This document shows, in pieces, positions 48,060 to 62,279 of a stretch of DNA of 64,000 bases. The DNA comes from Steromphala cineraria. Its lineage: Eukaryota > Mollusca > Gastropoda > Trochida > Trochidae. The first letter of the stretch is position 1. Every line of letters starts with the position of its first letter. The position numbers were made by a program, and so were the translations under genes. Location: contig OU744728.1 of assembly GCA_916613615.1 (NCBI GenBank), positions 32,007,950-32,071,949 on the forward strand, read 5' to 3'. Under the pieces are notes generated by a model. It was not told where the DNA came from, made no database searches, and saw only the letters and a program-made list of their open reading frames with translations.

Positions 48060-50760
48060 GAATTTCTGATTAAAAACTAGCAGAAGTTGTTGCAAATGGT
48101 CCGCGGACCCAATACCTATCGACAGAAATTGATTTCAAGAAAGTGTTATTTTGCCCCTGGGGTCACCTCTAGGGGTGGGGTGCTTATTAGATTATGCAGT
48201 GTTTTCCAGGCATTTTGGACTAAAAAGGTCAACTTCGAATTTCTGATTAAAAACTAGCAGAAGTTGTTGCTAATGGTCCCCGGAACCAATACCGATCGAC
48301 AGAAATTGATTTCAAGAAAGTGTTATTTTGCCCCTGGGGTCACCTCTAGGGGCCGGGTGCTTATAAGGTTATGCAGTGTTTTCCAGGCTTTTTGGACTAA
48401 AAAGGTCAACTTCGAATTTCTGATTAAAAACTAGCAGAAGTTGTTGCTAATGGTCCCCGGAACCAATACCGATCGACAGAAATTGATTTCAAGAAAGTGT
48501 TATTTTGCCCCTGGGGTCACCTCTAGGGGTGGGGTGCTTATAAGATTATGCAGTGTTTTCCAGGCTTTTTGGACTAAAAAGGTCAACTTCGAATTTCTGA
48601 TTAAAAACTAGCAGAAGTTGTTGCTAATGGTCCCCGGAACCAATACTGATCGACAGAAATTGATTTCAAGAAAGTGTTATTTTGCCCCTGGGGTCACCTC
48701 TAGGGGTGAGGTGCTTATAAGGTTATGCAGTGTTTTCCAGGCATTTTGGACTCTAAAGGTCAACCTCGATTTCTGATTAAAAACTAGCAGAAGTTGTTGC
48801 TAATGGTCCCCGGAACCAATACCGATCGACAGAAATTGATTTGAAGAAAGTGTTATTTTGCCCCTGGGGTCACCTCTAGGGGTGGGGTGCTTATAAGGTT
48901 ATGCTGTGTTTTCCAGGCATTTTGGACTAAAAAGGTCAACTTCGAATTTCTGATTAAAAACTAGCAGAAGTTGTTGCTAATGGTCCCCGGAACCAATACC
49001 GATCAACAGAAATTGATTTCAAGAAAGTGTTATTTTGCCCCTGGGGTCACCTCTAGGGGTGAGGTGCTTATAAGGTTATGCAGTGTTTTCCAGGCATTTT
49101 GGACTAAAAAGGTCAACCTCGAATTTCTGATTAAAAACTAGCAGAAGTTTTTGCTAATGGTCCCCGGAACCAATACCGATCGACAGAAATTGATTTCAAG
49201 AAAGTGTTATTTTGCCCCTGGGGTCACCTCTAGGGGTGGGGTGCTTATAAGGTTATGCAGTGTTTTCCAGGCTTTTTGGACTAAAAAGGTCAACTTCGAA
49301 TTTCTGATTAAAAACTAGCAGAAGTTGTTGCTAATATTCCCCGGAACCAACACTGATCGACAGAAATTGATTTCAAGAAAGTGTTATTTTGCCCCTGGGG
49401 TTACCACTAGGGGTTGGGTGCTTATAAGGTTATGCAGTGTTTTCCAGGCATTTTGGACTAAAAAGGTCAACTTCGAATTTCTGATTAAAAACTAGCAGAA
49501 GTTGTTGCAAATGGTCCGCGGACCCAATACCTATCGACAGAAATTGATTTCAAGAAAGTGTTATTTTGCCCCTGGGGTCACCTCTAGGGGTGGGGTGCTT
49601 ATTAGATTATGCAGTGTTTTCCAGGCATTTTGGACTAAAAAGGTCAACTTCGAATTTCTGATTAAAAACTAGCAGAAGTTGTTGCTAATGGTCCCCGGAA
49701 CCAATACCGATCGACAGAAATTGATTTCAAGAAAGTGTTATTTTGCCCCTGGGGTCACCTCTAGGGGTGGGGTGCTTATAAGGTTATGCAGTGTTTTCCA
49801 GGCATTTTGGACTAAAAGGGTTAACTTCGAATTTCTGATTAAAAACTAGCAGAAGTTGTTGCTATTGGTCCCCGGAACCAATACCGATCGACAGAAATTG
49901 ATTTGAAGAAAGTGTTATTTTGCCCCTGGGGTCACCTCTAGGGGTGGGCTGCTTATAAGGTTATGCTGTGTTTTCCAGGCATTTTGGACTAAAAAGGTCA
50001 ACTTCGAATTTCTGATTAAAAACTAGCAGAAGTTGTTGCTAATGGTCCCCGGAACCAATACCGATCAACAGAAATTGATTTCAAGAAAGTGTTATTTTGC
50101 CCCTGGGGTCACCTCTAGGGGTGAGGTGCTTATAAGGTTATGCAGTGTTTTCCAGGCATTTTGGACTAAAAAGGTCAACCTCGAATTTCTGATTAAAAAC
50201 TAGCAGAAGTTTTTGCTAATGGTCCCCGGAACCAATACCGATCGACAGAAATTGATTTCAAGAAAGTGTTATTTTGCCCCTGGGGTCACCTCTAGGGGTG
50301 GGGTGCTTATTAGGTTATGCAGTGTTTTCCAGGCTTTTTGGACTAAAAAGGTCAACTTCGAATTTCTGATTAAAAACTAGCAGAAGTTGTTGCTAATGGT
50401 CCCCGGAACCAATACTGATCGACAGAAATTGATTTCAAGAAAGTGTTATTTTGCCCCTGGGGTTACCACTAGGGGTTGGGTGCTTATAAGGTTATGCAGT
50501 GTTTTCCAGGCATTTTGGACTAAAAAGGTCAACTTCGAATTTCTGATTAAAAACTAGCAGAAGTTGTTGCAAATGGTCCGCGGACCCAATACCTATCGAC
50601 AGAAATTGATTTCAAGAAAGTGTTATTTTGCCCCTGGGGTCACCTCTAGGGGTGGGGTGCTTATTAGATTATGCAGTGTTTTCCAGGCATTTTGGACTAA
50701 AAAGGTCAACTTCGAATTTCTGATTAAAAACTAGCAGAAGTTGTTGCTAATGGTCCCCGG
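48060..50760 (+). repeat. 8-monomer then 6-monomer offsets around a CCGCGGACC marker
   Basis: The rare monomer with GCAAATGGTCCGCGGACCC occurs at about 48100, 49515 and 50577, spacings 1,415 and 1,062. Confidence 0.82.
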
Positions 50761-51719
50761 AACCAATACCGATCGACAGAAATTGATTTCAAGAAAGTGT
50801 TATTTTGCCCCTGGGGTCACCTCTAGGGGTGGGGTGCTTATAAGGTTATGCAGTGTTTTCCAGGCATTTTGGACTAAAAGGGTTAACTTCGAATTTCTGA
50901 TTAAAAACTAGCAGAAGTTGTTGCTATTGGTCCCCGGAACCAATAACGATCGACAGAAATTGATTTCAAGAAAGTGTTATTTTGCCCCTGGGGTCACCTC
51001 TAGGGGTGGGGTGCTTTTAAGGTTATGCAGTGTTTTCCAGGCATTTTGGACTAAAAAGGTCAACTTCGAATTTCTGATTAAAAACTAGCAGAAGTTTTTG
51101 CTAATGGTCCCCGGAACCAATACGGATCGACAGAAATTGATTTCAAGAAAGTGTTATTTTGCCCCTGGGGTCACCTCTAGGGGTGGGGTGCTTATAAGAT
51201 TATGCACTGTTTTCCAGGCTTTTTGGACTAAATAGGTCAACTTCGAATTTCTGATTAAAAACTAGCAGAAGTTGTTGCTAATGGTCCCCGGAACCAATAC
51301 TGATCGACAGAAATTGATTTGAAGAAAGTGTTATTTTGCCCCTGGGGTTACCACTAGGGGTGGGGTGCTTATAAGGTTATGCAGTGTTTTCCAGGCATTT
51401 TGGACTAAAAAGGTCAACTTCGAATTTCTGATTAAAAACTAGCAGAAGTTGTTGCTAATGGTCCCCGGAACCAGTACCGATCGACAGAAATTGATTTCAA
51501 GAAAGTGTTATTTTGACCCTGGGGTCATCTCTAGGGGTGAGGTGCTTATAAGGTTATGCAGTGTTTTCCAGTCATTTTGGACTAAAAAGGTCAACTTCGA
51601 ATTTCTGATTAAAAACTAGCAGAAGTTTTTGCTAATGGTCCCCGGAACCAATACCGATCGACAGAAATTGATTTCAAGAAAGTGTTATTTTGCCCCTGGG
51701 GTCACCCCTAGGGGTGGGT

Positions 51720-53060
51720 TGCTTATAAGGTTATGCAGTGTTTTCCAGGCATTTTGGACTAAAAAAGGTCAATTCGAATTTCTGATTAGAAACTAGCAGA
51801 AGTTGTTGCTAATGGTCCCCGGAACCAATACTGATCGACAGAAATTGATTTCAAGAAAGTGTTATTTTGCCCCTGGGGTCACCTCTAGGGGTGGGGTGCT
51901 TATAAGGTTTTCAGTGTTTTCCAGGCATTTGGGACTAAAAAGGTCAACCTCGAATTTCTGATTAGAAACTAGCAGAAGTTGTTGCTAATGGTCCCCGGAA
52001 CCAATACTGATCGACAGAAATTGATTTCAAGAAAGTGTTATTTTGCCCCTGGGGTCACCTCTAGGGGTGGCGTGCTAATTAGGTTATGCAGTGTTTTCCA
52101 GGCATTTTGGATTAAAAAAAGGTCAACTTCGAATTTCTGATTAAAAACTAGCAGAAGTTGTTGCTAATGGTCCCCTGAACAAATACTGATCGACAGAAAT
52201 TGATTTCAAGAAAGTGTTATTTTGCCCCTGGGGTCACCTCTAGGGGTGGGGTGCTTATAAGGTTATGCAGTGTTTTCCAGGCATTTTGGATTAAAAAGGT
52301 CAACCTAGAATTTCTGATTAAAAACTAGCAGAAGTTGTTGCTAATGGTCCCCGGAACCAATACCGATTGACAGAAATTGATTTCAAGAAAGTGTTATTTT
52401 GCCCCTGGGGTCACCTCTAGGGGTGGGGTGCTTATAAGGTTATGAAGTGTTTTCCAGGCATCTTGGACTAAAAAGGTCAACCTCGAATTTCTGATTAAAA
52501 ACTAGCAGAAGTTGTTGCTAATGGTCCCCAGAACCAATACCGATCGACAGAAATTGATTTCAAGAAAGTGTTATTTTGCCCCTGGGGTCACCCCTAGGGG
52601 TGGGTTGCTTATAAGGTTATGCAGTGTTTTCCAGGCATTTTGGACTAAAAAAGGTCAATTCGAATTTCTGATTAGAAACTAGCAGAAGTTGTTGCTAATG
52701 GTCCCCGGAACCAATACTGATCGACAGAAATTGATTTCAAGAAAGTGTTATTTTGCCCCTGGGGTCACCTCTAGGGGTGGGGTGCTTATAAGGTTTTCAG
52801 TGTTTTCCAGGCATTTTGGACTAAAAAGGTCAACCTCGAATTTCTGATTAGAAACTAGCAGAAGTTGTTGCTAATGGTCCCCGGAACCAATACTGATCGA
52901 CAGAAATTGATTTCAAGAAAGTGTTATTTTGCCCCTGGGGTCACCTCTAGGGGTGGCGTGCTAATTAGGTTATGCAGTGTTTTCCAGGCATTTTGGACTA
53001 AAAAAAGGTCAACTTCGAATTTCTGATTAAAAACTAGCAGAAGTTGTTGCTAATGGTCCC
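51720..53060 (+). repeat. 5-monomer tandem duplication (about 885 bp)
   Basis: AAAAAAGGTCAATTCG with CTGATTAGAAAC, GGTTTTCAGTG and GGTGGCGTGCTAATTAGG occur in the same order at about 51761 and 52647. Confidence 0.82.
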
Positions 53061-55079
53061 CTGAACAAATACCGATCGACAGAAATTGATTTCAAGAAAG
53101 TGTTATTTTGCCCCTGGGGTCACCTCTAGGGGTGGGGTGCTTATAAGGTTATGCAGTGTTTTCCAGGCATTTTGGACTAAAAAGGTCAACCTCGAATTTC
53201 TGATTAAAAACTAGCAGAAGTTGTTGCTAATGGTCCCCGGAACCAATACCAATCGACAGAAATTGATTTCAAGAAAGTGTTATTTTGCCCCTGGGGTCAC
53301 CTCTAGGGGTGGGGTGCTTATAAGGTTATGCAGTGTTTTCCAGGCATTTTGGACTAAAAAGGTCAACTTCGAATTTCTGATTAAAAACTAGCAGAAACTG
53401 TTGCTTATGGTCCCCGGAACCAATACGGATCGACAGAAATTGATTTCAAGAAAGTGTTATTTTCCCCCTGGGGTCACCTCTAGGGGTGGGGTGCTTATAA
53501 GGTTATGCAGTGTTTTCCAGGCATTTTGGACTAAAAAGGTCAACTTCGAATTTCTGATTGAAAACTAGCAGAAGTTGTTGCTAATGGTCCCCGGAACCAA
53601 TACCGACCGACAGAAATTGATTTCAAGAAAGTGTTTTTTGCCCCTGGGGTCACCTCTAGGGGTGGGGTGCTCATAAGGTTATGCAGTGTTTTCCAGGCAT
53701 TTTGGACTAAAAAGGTCAGCTTCGAATTTCTGATTAAAAACTAGCAGAAGCTGTTGCTTATGGTCCCCAGAACCAATACCAACCGACAGAAATTGATTTC
53801 AAGAAAGTGTTATTTTCTCCCTGGGGTCACCTCTAGGGGTGGGGTGTTTATAAGGTTATGCAGTGTTTTCCAGGCATTTTGGACTAAAAAGGTCAACTTC
53901 GAATTTCTGATTAAAAACTAGCAGAAGTTGTTGCTAATGGTTCCCGGAACCAGTACCGATCGACAGAAATTTATTTCAAGAAAGTGTTATTTTGCCCCTG
54001 GGGTCACCTCTAGGGGTGGGGTGCTTATAAGGTTATGCAGTGTTTTCCAGGCATTTTGTACTATAAAGGTCAACTTCGAATTTCTGATTAAAAACTAGCA
54101 GAAGTTGTTGCTAATGGTCCCCGGAACCAATACCGATCGACAGAAATTGATTTCAAGAAAGTGTTATTTTGCCCCTGGGGTCACCTCTAGGGGTGGGGTG
54201 CTTATAAGATTATGCAGTGTTTTCCAGGCATTTTGGACTTAAAAGGTCAACTTCGAATTTCTGATTAAAAACTAGCAGAAGTTGTTGCTAATGGTCCCAT
54301 GAACCAAAACCGATCGACAGAAATTGATTTCAAGAAAGTGTTATTTTGCCCCTGGGGTCACCTCTAGGGGTGGGGTGCTTATAAGGTTATGCAGTGTTTT
54401 CCAGGCATTTTGGACTAAAAAGGTCAACCTCGAATTTCTGATTAAAAGCCAGCAGAAGTTGTTGCTAATGGTCCCCTGAACGAATACCGATCGACTAAAT
54501 TGATTTCAAGAAAGTGTTATTTTGCCCCTGGGGTCACCTCTAGGGGTGGGGTGCTTATAAGGTTATACAGTGTTTTCCAGGCATTTTGGACTAAAAAGGT
54601 CAACTTCGAATTTCTGATTAAAAACTAGCAGAAGTTGTTGCTACTTGTCCCCGGAACCAATACCGATCGACAGAAATTGATTTAAAAAAAGTGTTATTTT
54701 GCCCCTGGGGTCACCTCTAGGGGTGGGGTGCTTATAAGGTTATGCAGTGTTTTCCAGGCATTTTGGACTAAAAAGAACAACCTCGAATTTCTGATTAAAA
54801 ACTAGCAGAAGTTGTTGCTAATGGTTCCCGGAACCAGTACCGATCGACAGAAATTTATTTCAAGAAAGTGTTATTTTGCCCCTGGGGTCACCTCTAGGGG
54901 TGGGGTGCTTATTAGGTTATGCAGTGTTTTCCAGGCATTTTGGACTAAAAAGGTCAACTTCGAATTTCTGATTAAAAACTAGCAGAAGTTGTTGCTAATG
55001 GTCCCCGGAACCAATACCGATCGACAGAAATTGATTTCAAGAAAGTGTTATTTTGCCCCGGGGGTCACCTCTAGGGGTG

Positions 55080-57170
55080 GGGTGCTTATAAGGTTATGCA
55101 GTGTTTTCCAGGCATTTTGGACTAAAACGGTCAACTTCGAATTTCTCATTAAAAACTAGCAGAAGTTGTTGCTAATGGTCCCCAGAACCAAAACCGATCG
55201 ACAGAAATTGAGAAATTGTTATTTTGCCCCTGGGGTCACCTCTAGGGGTGGGGTGCTTATAAGGTTATGCAGTGTTTTCCAGGCATTTTGGACTAAAACG
55301 GTCAACTTCGAATTTCTGATTAAAAACTAGCAGAAGGTGTTGCTAATGGTCCCCGGAACCAATACCGATCGACAGAAATTGATTTCAAGAAATTGTTATT
55401 TTGCCCCTGGGGTCACCTCTAGGGCAGGGGTGCTTATAAGGTTATGCAGTGTTTTCCAGGCATTTTGGACTAAAAAGGTCAACTTCGAATTTCTGATTAA
55501 AAACTAGCAGAAGTTGTTGCTAATGGTCCCCGGAACCAATACGGATCGACAGAAATTGATTTCAAGAAAGTGTTCTTTTGCCCCTGGGGTCACCTCTAGG
55601 GGTGGGGTGCTTGTAAGGTTATACAGTGTTTTCAAGGCATTTTGGACTAAAAAGGTCAACTTCGAATTTCTGATTAAAAACTAGCAGAAGTTGTTGCTAA
55701 TGGTCCCCGGAACCAATACCGATCGACAGAAATTGATTTCAAGAAAGTGTTATTTTGCCCCTGGGGTCACCTCTAGGGGTGGGGTGCTTATAAGGTTATG
55801 CAGTGTTTTCCAGGCATTTTGGACTAAAACGGTCAACTTCGAATTTCTCATTAAAAACTAGCAGAAGTTGTTGCTAATGGTCCCCAGAACCAAAACCGAT
55901 CGACAGAAATTGAGAAATTGTTATTTTGCCCCTGGGGTCACCTCTAGGGGTGGGGTGCTTATAAGGTTATGCAGTGTTTTCCAGGCATTTTGGACTAAAA
56001 CGGTCAACTTCGAATTTCTGATTAAAAACTAGCAGAAGGTGTTGCTAATGGTCCCCGGAACCAATACCGATCGACAGAAATTGATTTCAAGAAATTGTTA
56101 TTTTGCCCCTGGGGTCACCTCTAGGGGTAGGGTGCTTATAAGGTTATGCAGTGTTTTCCAGGCATTTTGGACTAAAAAGGTCAACTTCGAATTTCTGATT
56201 AAAAACTAGCAGAAGTTGTTGCTAATGGTCCCCAGAACCAAAACCGATCGACAGAAATTGAGAAATTGTTATTTTGCCCCTGGGGTCACCTCTAGGGGTG
56301 GGGTGCTTATAAGGTTATGCAGTGTTTTCCAGGCATTTTGGACTAAAAAGGTCAACTTCGAATTTCTGATTAAAAACTAGCAGAAGGTGTTGCTAATGGT
56401 CCCCGGAACCAATACCGATCGACAGAAATTGATTTCAAGAAATTGTTATTTTGCCCCTGGGGTCACCTCTAGGGCAGGGGTGCTTATAAGGTTATGCAGT
56501 GTTTTCCAGGCATTTTGGACTAAAAAGGTCAACTTCGAATTTCTGATTAAAAACTAGCAGAAGTTGTTGCTAATGGTCCCCGGAACCAATACGGATCGAC
56601 AGAAATTGATTTCAAGAAAGTGTTATTTTGCCCCTGGGGTCACCTCTAGGGGTGGGGTGCTTGTAAGGTTATACAGTGTTTTCAAGGCATTTTGGACTAA
56701 AAAGGTCAACTTCGAATTTCTGATTAAAAACTAGCAGAAGTTGTTGCTAATGGTCCCCGGAACCAATACCGATCGACAGAAATTGATTTCAAGAAAGTGT
56801 TATTTTGCCCCTGGGGTCACCTCTAGGGGTGGGGTGCTTATAAGGTTATGCAGTGTTTTCCAGGCATTTTGGACTAAAACGGTCAACTTCGAATTTCTCA
56901 TTAAAAACTAGCAGAAGTTGTTGCTAATGGTCCCCAGAACCAAAACCGATCGACAGAAATTGAGAAATTGTTATTTTGCCCCTGGGGTCACCTCTAGGGG
57001 TGGGGTGCTTATAAGGTTATGCAGTGTTTTCCAGGCATTTTGGAGTAAAACGGTCAACTTCGAATTTCTGATTAAAAACTAGCAGAAGGTGTTGCTAATG
57101 GTCCCCGGAACCAATACCGATCGACAGAAATTGATTTCAAGAAATTGTTATTTTGCCCCTGGGGTCACCT
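55080..57170 (+). repeat. 6-monomer tandem duplication including shortened monomers (offset 1,050 bp)
   Basis: CTAGGGCAGGGGTGC and GCTTGTAAGGTTATACAG recur 1,050 bases apart (55611 and 56661). The unit is 12 bp less than six full monomers because two members carry the 6-bp deletion (ATTGAGAAATTG). Confidence 0.82.
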
Positions 57171-60100
57171 CTAGGGGTGGGGTGCTTATAAGGTTATGCA
57201 GTGTTTTCCAGGCATTTTGGACTAAAAAGGTCAACTTCGAATTTCTGATTAAAAACTAGCAGAAGTTGTTGCTAATGGTCCCCGGAACCAATACGGATCG
57301 ACAGAAATTGATTTCAAGAAAGTGTTATTTTGCCCCTGGGGTCACCTCTAGGGGTGGGGTGCTTATAAGGTTATGCAGTGTTTTCCAGGCATTTTGGACT
57401 AAAAAGGTCAACCTCGAATTTCTGATTAAAAGCCAGCAGAAGTTGTTGCTAATGGTCCCCTGAACGAATACCGATCGACTAAATTGATTTCAAGAAAGTG
57501 TTATTTTGCCCCTGGGGTCACCTCTAGGGGTGGGGTGCTTATAAGGTTATACAGTGTTTTCCAGGCATTTTGGACAAAAAAGGTCAACTTCGAATTTCTG
57601 ATTAAAAACTAGCAGAAGTTGTTGCTAATGGTCCCCGGAACCAATACCGATCGACAGAAATTGATTTCAAGAAAGTGTTATTTTGCCCCTGGGGTCACCT
57701 CTAGGGGTGGGGTGCTTATAAGGTTATGCAGTGTTTTCCAGGAATTTTGGACTAAAAAGGTCAACTTCGAATTTCTCATTAAAAACTAGCAGAAGTTGTT
57801 GCTATTTGTCCCCGGAACCAATACCGATCGACAGAAATTGATTTCAAGAAAGTGTAATTTTGCCCCTGGGGTCACCTCTAGGGGTGGGGTGCTTATAAGG
57901 TTATGCAGTGTTTTCCAGGCATTTTGGACTAAAAAGGTCAACCTCGAATTTCTGATTAAAAACTAGCAGAAGTTGTTGCTAATGGTTCCCGGAACCAATA
58001 CCGATCGACAGAAATTGATTTCAAGAAAGTGTTATTTTGCCCCTGGGGTCACCTCTAGGGGTGGGGTGCTTATAAGGTTATGCAGTGTTTTCCAGGCATT
58101 TTGGACTAAAAAGGTCAACCTCGAATTTCTGATTAAAAGCTAGCAGAAGTTGTTGCTAATGGTCCCCTGAACGAATACCGATCGACTAAATTGATTTCAA
58201 GAAAGTGTTATTTTGCCCCTGGGGTCACCTCTAGGGGTGGGGTGCTTATAAGGTTATGCAGTGTTTTCCAGGCATTTTTGACTAAAAAGGTCAACTTCGA
58301 ATTTCTGATTAAAAACTAGCAGAAGTTGTTGCTAATGGTCCCCGGAACCAATACCGACCGACAGAAATTGATTTCAAGAAAGTGTTATTTTGTCCCTGGG
58401 GTCACCTCTAGGGGTGGGGTGCTTATAAGGTTATGCAGTGTTTTCCAGGCATTTTGGACTAAAAAGGTCAACTTCGAATTTCTCATTAAAAACTAGCAGA
58501 AGTTGTTGCTAATGGTCCCCGGAACCAATACCGATCGACAGAAATTGAGAAAGTGTTATTTTGTCCCTGGGGTCACCTCTAGGGGTGGGGTGCTTATAAG
58601 GTTATGCAGTGTTTTCCAGGCATTTTGGACTAAAAAGGTCAACTTCGAATTTCTCATTACAAACAAGCAGAAGTTGTTGCTAATGGTCCCCGGAACCAAT
58701 ACCGATCGACAGAAATTGAGAAAGTGTTATTTTGCCCCTGGGGTCACCTCTAGGGGTGGGGTGCTTATAAGGTTATGCAGTGTTTTCCAGGCATTTTGGA
58801 CTAAAACGGTCAACTTCGAATTTCTGATTAAAAACTAGCAGAAGTTGGTGCTAATGGTCCCTGGAACCAATACCGATCGACAGAAATTGAGAAATTGTTA
58901 TTTTGCCCCTGGGGTCACCTCTAGGGGTGGGGTGCTTATAAGGTTATACAGTGTTTTCCAGGTATTTTGGACTAAAAAGGTCAACTTCGAATTTCTGATT
59001 AAAAACTAGCAGAAGTTGTTGCTAATGGTCCACGGAACCGATACCGATCGACAGAAATTGATTTCAAGAAAGTGTTATTTTGCCCCTGGGGTCACCTCTA
59101 GGGGTGGGGTGCTTATAAGGTTATGCAGTGTTTTCCAGGCATTTTGGACTAAAACGGTCAACTTCGAATTTCTGATTAAAAACTAGCAGAAGGTGTTGCT
59201 AATGGTCCCCGGAACCAATACCGATCGACAGAAATTGATTTCAAGAAAGTGTTATTTTGCCCCGGGGGTCACCTCTAGGGGTGGGGTGCTTATAAGGTTA
59301 TGCAGTGTTTTCCAGGCATTTTGGACTAAAAAGGTCAACTTCGAATTTCTGATTAAAAACTAGCAGAAGTTGTTGCTAATGGTCCCCGGAACCAATACTG
59401 ATCGACAGAAATTGATTTCAAGAAAGTGTTATTTTGCCCCTGGGGTCACCTCTAGGGGTGGGGTGCTTATAAGGTTATGCAGTGTTTTCCAGGCATTTTG
59501 GACTAAAAAGGTCAACCTCGAATTTCTGATTAAAAGCCAGCAGAAGTTGTTGCTAATGGTCCCCTGAACGAATACCGATCGACTAAATTGATTTCAAGAA
59601 AGTGTTATTTTGCCCCTGGGGTCACCTCTAGGGGTGAGGTGCTTATAAGGTTATACAGTGTTTTCCAGGCATTTTGGACAAAAAAGGTCAACTTCGAATT
59701 TCTGATTAAAAACTAGCAGAAGTTGTTGCTAATGGTCCCCGGAACCAATACCGACCGACAGAAATTGATTTCAAGAAAGTGTTATTTTGCCCCTGGGGTC
59801 ACCTCTAGGGGTGGGGTGCTTATAAGGTTATGCAGTGTTTTCCAGGCATTTTGGACTAAAAAGGTCAACTTCGAATTTCTCATTAAAAACTAGCAGAAGT
59901 TGTTGCTAATTGTCCCCGGAACCAATACCGATCGACAGAAATTGATTTCAAGAAAGTGTAATTTTGCCCCTGGGGTCACCTCTAGGGGTGGGGTGCTTAT
60001 AAGGTTATGCAGTGTTTTCCAGGCATTTTGGACTAAAAAGGTCAACCTCGAATTTCTGATTAAAAACTAGCAGAAGTTGTTGCTAATGGTTCCCGGAACC

Positions 60101-62279
60101 AATACCGATCGACAGAAATTGATTTCAAGAAAGTGTTATTTTGCCCCTGGGGTCGCCTCTAGGGGTGGGGTGCTTATAAGGTTATGCAGTGTTTTCCAGG
60201 CATTTTGGACTTAAAAGGTCAACTTCGAATTTCTGATTAAAAACTAGCAGAAGTTGTTGCTAATGGTCCCCGGAACCAATACCGATCGACAGAAATTGAT
60301 TTCAAGAAATTGTTATTTTGCCCCTGGGGTCACCTCTAGGGGTGGGGTGCTTATAAGGTTATGCAGTGTTTTCCAGGCATTTTGGACTAAAAAGGTCAAC
60401 CTCGAATTTCTGATTAAAAGCTAGCAGAAGTTGTTGCTAATGGTCCCCTGAACGAATACCGATCGACTAAATTGATTTCAAGAAAGTGTTATTTTGCCCC
60501 TGGGGTCACCTCTAGGGGTGGGGTGCTTATAAGGTTATGCAGTGTTTTCCAGGCATTTTTGACTAAAAAGGTCAACTTCGAATTTCTCATTAAAAACTAG
60601 CAGAAGTTGTTGCTAATGGTCCCCGGAACCAATACCGATCGACAGAAATTGAGAAAGTGTTATTTTGTCCCTGGGGTCACCTCTAGGGGTGGGGTGCTTA
60701 TAAGGTTATGCAGTGTTTTCCAGGCATTTTGGACTAAAAAGGTCAACTTCGAATTTCTCATTAAAAACTAGCAGAAGTTGTTGCTAATGGTCCCCGGAAC
60801 CAATGCCGATCGACAGAAATGGATTTCAAGAAAGTGTAATTTTGCCCCTGGGGTCACCTCTAGGGGTGGGGTGCTTATAAGGTTATGCAGTGTTTTCCAG
60901 GCATTTTGGACTAAAAAGGTCAACCTCGAATTTCTGATTAAAAACTAGCAGAATTTGTTGCTAATGGTTCCCGGAACCAATACCGATCGACAGAAATTGA
61001 TTTCAAGAAAGTGTTATTTTGCCCCTGGGGTCACCTCTAGGGGTGGGGTGCTTATAAGGTTATGCAGTGTTTTCCAGGCATTTTGGACTAAAAAGGTCAA
61101 CTTCGAATTTCTGATTAAAAACTAGCAGAAGTTGTTGCTAATGGTCCCCGGAACCAATACCGATCGACAGAAATTGAGAAAGTGTTATTTTGTCCCTGGG
61201 GTCACCTCTAGGGGTGGGGTGCTTATAAGGTTATGCAGTGTTTTCCAGGCATTTTGGACTAAAACGGTCAACTTCGAATTTCTGATTAAAAACTAGCAGA
61301 AGTTGTTGCTAATGGTCCCCGGAACCAATACCGATCGACAGAAATTGATTCCAAGAAAGTGTTATTTTGCCCCTGGGGTCACCTCTAGGGGTGGGGTGCT
61401 TATAAGGTTATGCAGTGTTTTCCAGGCATTTTGGACTAAAAAGGTCAACTTCGAATTTCTGATTAAAAACTAGCAGAAGTTGTTGCTAATGGTCCCCGGA
61501 ACCAATACCGATCGACAGAAATTGATTTCAAGAAAGTGTTATTTTGCCCCTGGGGTCACCTCTAGGGGTGGGGTGCTTATAAGGTTATGCAGTGTTTTCC
61601 AGGCATTTTGGACTAAAAAGGTCAACCTCGAATTTCTGATTAAAAGCTAGCAGAAGTTGTTGCTAATGGTCCCCTGAACGAATACCAATCGACTAAATTG
61701 ATTTCAAGAAAGTGTTATTTTGCCCCTGGGGTCACCTCTAGGGGTGGGGTGCTTATAAGGTTATGCAGTGTTTTCCAGGCATTTTTGACTAAAAAGGTCA
61801 ACTTCGAATTTCTGATTAAAAACTAGCAGAAGTTGTTGCTAATGGTCCCCGGAACCAATACCGACCGACAGAAATTGATTTCAAGAAAGTGTTATTTTGC
61901 CCCTGGGGTCACCTCTAGGGGTGGGGTGCTTATAAGGTTATGCAGTGTTTTCCAGGCATTTTGGACTAAAAAGGTCAACTTCGAATTTCGCATTAAAAAC
62001 TAGCAGAAGTTGTTGCTAATGGTCCCCGGAACCAATACCGACCGACAGAAATTGAGAAATTGTTATTTTGCCCCTGGGGTCACCTCTAGGGGTGGGGTGC
62101 TTATAAGGTTATGCAGTGTTTTCCAGGCATTTTGGACTAAAACGGTCAACTTCGAATTTCTGATTAAAAACTAGCAGAAGTTGGTGCTAATGGTCCCCGG
62201 AACCAATACCGATCGACAGAAATTGATTTCAAGAAAGTGTTATTTTGCCCCTGGGGTCACCTCTAGGGGTGGGGTGCTT

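Noticed and set aside
24580..59567. Repeated 65- and 111-codon open frames
   Set aside because: Same explanation: the monomer is 59 codons long, so frames persist by chance. No start context, domain or codon signal.
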